Shown: piece after piece, positions 61,785-64,000 of the stretch
Position numbering within the stretch: position 1 is the stretch's first letter
Layout of the letters: the number at the start of each line of letters is the position of its first letter
NCBI GenBank assembly: GCA_004009845.1
Contig: RMBW01000007.1
Coordinates: 534,907-598,906 of the forward strand
Reading direction: 5' to 3'
Source of the DNA: Davidsoniella eucalypti
Lineage: Eukaryota; Ascomycota; Sordariomycetes; Microascales; Ceratocystidaceae
Length of the DNA stretch: 64,000 nucleotides
Made by a program: the position numbers and the translations under genes
Notes under the pieces: model-generated
Seen by the model: the letters and a program-made list of their open reading frames with translations, nothing else
Database searches by the model: none
What the model was told of the DNA's origin: nothing

Positions 61785-62858
61785 ATGGAATTTGTTTACG
61801 CAAACTACCGCCAATCCAGCATCGTTCAGAGCCCTTCAAGAACCAACACGCCTCGCAAGCTGGAGTCCAGCACTGCTGCCACCCCTAGAACCTCGTCTCT
61901 GCCAGCCACCATCGACACCACTACTCCCACCATTCCTATGGCTTCTGTTGCGGCTGTCGCGCCTTACGACGCCAACTACTACCACGAGAAGATGGCGGCC
62001 GTTTCCAGCGCCAAAGCCATTGCTTACGGTGACAAGACGCCCGCCAACTTCGGCGTCATCACTACAGGCCTGTACCGGAGCGATTTCCCGCAGCAGGAAA
62101 ACTTTGGGTTTCTCAAGTCCTTGGGCCTGAAGACTGTCATGTAAGTCCCCCAATTGGGATCCTTTGGAGTATCTTTTTTTCTTTTTCCAAAGAAACACCC
62201 ACTTGGCTTGGCTTTACACTTCCCAGTACGATTTGCCTGACACATCTTCTCTCCGCAGCACGCTCGTCAAGAAAGACGGCATTGACCCGGAGTTCCCTCG
62301 CTTCATGGTCGATAATGGCATCAACCACATCACCATTCACATGGAGGGAACCAAGAAGAAGGCCATTCCCGTCGATGTCATGAAGACAATCCTCAACCTT
62401 GTCATGGACAAGCACAACTACCCGATGCTGATCCATTGCAATCACGGCAAAGTTAGTAGCACATCCCAAACCACTTCCGCTGTTCTCCCCATTGCTAACA
62501 CGCCTTCACAGCACCGTACCGGCTGCGTTTCCGGCGCCTACCGCTACTGCATGGGTTGGACTACCAACGACATTCTTGCCGAGTACAAGCACTACGCCGG
62601 CGAAAAGGCCAGAGACTGCGATTTGGAGTATCTCGCCACCTTCAATGTTAGCACCCTTGTTCATCTTCCTGGCATGACCGCCGCGTCAAGACGACGTGCG
62701 GACATCACCAACTATGCTTTTGTTTCGGTAGTCATGATCCTGATATGGTCTACCACTTTTAGCAAACTGGCTACGAATATGTCATGGGCCCACGACAACA
62801 CTCTCCCGCTGTGATGTATGCCCGTCACAGCGCTGGCATCTGTCGCTCGTTATGCTGA
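61785..62858 (+). CDS. SIW14: Siw14-like plant/fungal atypical dual-specificity phosphatase (PFA-DSP)
   Basis: PFA-DSP enzymes such as yeast Siw14 hydrolyse the pyrophosphate of inositol pyrophosphates. Exons: 61785-62140, 62259-62451, 62512-62646 and, tentatively, 62763-62858. Phases at the first junction restore LKTV|ITLVKKDG. Residues 1-75 are a Ser/Thr/Pro-rich head. The catalytic domain starts near NFGVITTGLYRSDFP and carries the CX5R P-loop HCNHGK|HRTG, with Cys179 and Arg185; intron 2 splits this loop. Downstream come AYRYCMGWTTNDILAEYKHYA and DCDLEYLATFN. The C-terminus is uncertain. Splicing a third intron (62647-62762, GTTAGC donor) gives 31 more residues from QTGYEYVMG to a stop at 62858; not splicing it ends at 62814. 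Catalytic features are clear; the exact end is not. Confidence 0.82.
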
Positions 62859-63697
62859 GTGGCACTTTCGGCCCTGCTTCTCCCATTGGGTTCTTGGCTT
62901 GCTCTCACAGATCGAAGGCTACAGAACCCCTACCTACCTCGACTTTCACGGCGCATACATCTATGACCTAATCCTCTTTTTTCATTTTTATTTTTTCATT
63001 TATTCGCCGTTCTGACCAACTGGAGTTCTTCTTTTCGAAGCTTTTCACTGTCGACACATCCAGTTTGCTTCAGTCGGTTATCATTGGTTACATTATTACA
63101 TCAGGAGTTGTTTTTGGCGCAGGCATGCATAGATATGGCTACACGCTACACAGTACTCATCGTGTACCATCTTGGGAAGGCGTTTCGTTTTTCTTACAGA
63201 GACCATTAGCGTCTAATATTTTGCCCTTTAAAAAGACCCGAATCCGGGCTTGCGATGTCACCTGGCATTCGTTTTTTTCTTCTGTGTTGTTCCTGCGGTT
63301 TCTCGCTAATCATCCATTATGATTATTGCTATCAATATCAACATCATTTGTCTACCAGTTTTTGTAGGCACACTGATCAAGGACTATCAAGTGCTGATGT
63401 CCTTGTGGCGGATACCAACCAATATATTGCGTACACACATCATTCCTTTTTTCCATAACTCAAATGTGACTTACATGAAGACAACCACGTGAAGACTTGA
63501 CAAGGCACAAATTCTAACTCATAAACATGGTAAAATGGAACGTAGAAGCAATATAATATACTGGTGACACTATTTTCTACTGGTCAGCAAGAAATAGGTG
63601 ACTGTTGGTACAAGGGTTGGGGGTGACGGATATTTCGCCACCTCTTTCGACAAGCTAGGCGGCGACGAGCAATCGACGAAACAAATATAAACGCTTT
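62859..63697. other. spacer downstream of the phosphatase gene
   Basis: Holds the 3' flanks of two convergent genes. T-rich patches occur, but no further gene or RNA is supported. Confidence 0.5.
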
Positions 63698-64000
63698 CTA
63701 CTGCTTATCGTCGTAATCACCCCATCTGTTTCTCTCGATGCGCATTTCCAAGTCCTCCTTCCGGTCACCACGGCTATAAACATACGAGCTAGCTAAACAA
63801 TTAAACGCCGCCATACCTAGAGCCGCACCCCGCACCAGGCCCCGAGTAGAGAAGAACTTGGCCTTGATTTTCTGCTTGCGCCGTAGAGCTAATAGCATGT
63901 ACAGACCACTCAAGCCCGCAGATAAACCCGCGCTGTCGGTGGGGTACCCAGCTACGTTGATGTAGCTGGAAAAGAGGAGCGCCGGCGAGATTATCAGTGT
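63698..64000 (-). CDS. small membrane protein of unknown function, N-terminus cut by window edge
   Basis: The frame is open from the stop at 63698 to the window edge, giving 100 visible codons. The protein shows a hydrophobic segment (LIISPALLFSSYINVAGYPT), a second at SAGLSGLYMLLAL, a basic loop RRKQKIKAKFFS, a third weakly hydrophobic segment GAALGMAAFNCLASSYVYS, and a charged tail (DRKEDLEMRIERNRWGDYDD). The pattern of two or three helices with a short charged tail recalls small fungal mitochondrial or ER membrane proteins of the Aim19 kind, but I do not recognise it with certainty. The start codon lies beyond position 64000 or behind an intron. Confidence 0.6.
   Translation of the reverse strand, partial: TLIISPALLFSSYINVAGYPTDSAGLSAGLSGLYMLLALRRKQKIKAKFFSTRGLVRGAALGMAAFNCLASSYVYSRGDRKEDLEMRIERNRWGDYDDKQ

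Overview
The window is nuclear DNA of a filamentous ascomycete (Pezizomycotina type; class not resolved). The evidence is spliceosomal introns of about 55-220 nt with GTRNGT donors, CTAAC/CTGAC-like branch sites and YAG acceptors, long intergenic spaces, two eukaryotic tRNA genes (one with an intron), and a fungal gene set: Boi/Pob1-type SH3-SAM protein, FHA-forkhead factor Fhl1, Afg1 ATPase, Nup133, Yck-type casein kinase 1, Otu2-like protease, ApsA/Num1 cortical anchor, an Arn/Sit siderophore-transporter relic and a Siw14-like phosphatase. Several long reading frames appear to start at GTG or TTG; I moved those starts to the first plausible ATG.

Layout. 1-2603 (-): 5' part of a Boi-type polarity protein running off the left edge. 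3.8-4.4 kb: Tc1/mariner transposase relic. 7.2-8.4 kb: a complete 1.16-kb retroposon-like insertion flanked by a 14-bp target-site duplication. 9.7-42.7 kb is the gene-bearing core: FHL1 (-), AFG1 (-), NUP133 (+, divergent from AFG1), a 2OG-Fe(II) oxygenase (+), a 5.8-kb gene-free stretch, YCK-type CK1 (+), OTU2 (-) and apsA (-). 42.7-61.8 kb holds no intact protein gene that I can support. It contains tRNA-Val(AAC), tRNA-Asp(GTC), several retroposon pieces and a siderophore-transporter pseudogene. 61.8-62.9 kb carries a PFA-DSP phosphatase (+), and the right edge cuts a small membrane-protein gene (-).

The core genes are housekeeping or cell-organisation functions (polarity, ribosomal-protein transcription, mitochondrial quality control, nuclear pore, nuclear positioning, kinase and phosphatase signalling) and do not form a visible pathway cluster.

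The most interesting signal is a small retroposon family. Copies at 7199-8356 (-) and 51973-52716 (+) share a 338-347 bp block and the same 5' terminus, end in simple-sequence tails, and are bracketed by 14-bp and 13-bp direct repeats. The second sits exactly at the 5' end of tRNA-Asp. Related ends recur beside a broken tRNA-Val-like sequence near 57.0 kb. Both (AAC)n-tailed copies stop about 5-7 bp upstream of a tRNA 5' end, which suggests integration targeted to RNA polymerase III genes. A second general pattern is long pyrimidine-rich tracts on the coding strand directly downstream of four of the large genes.
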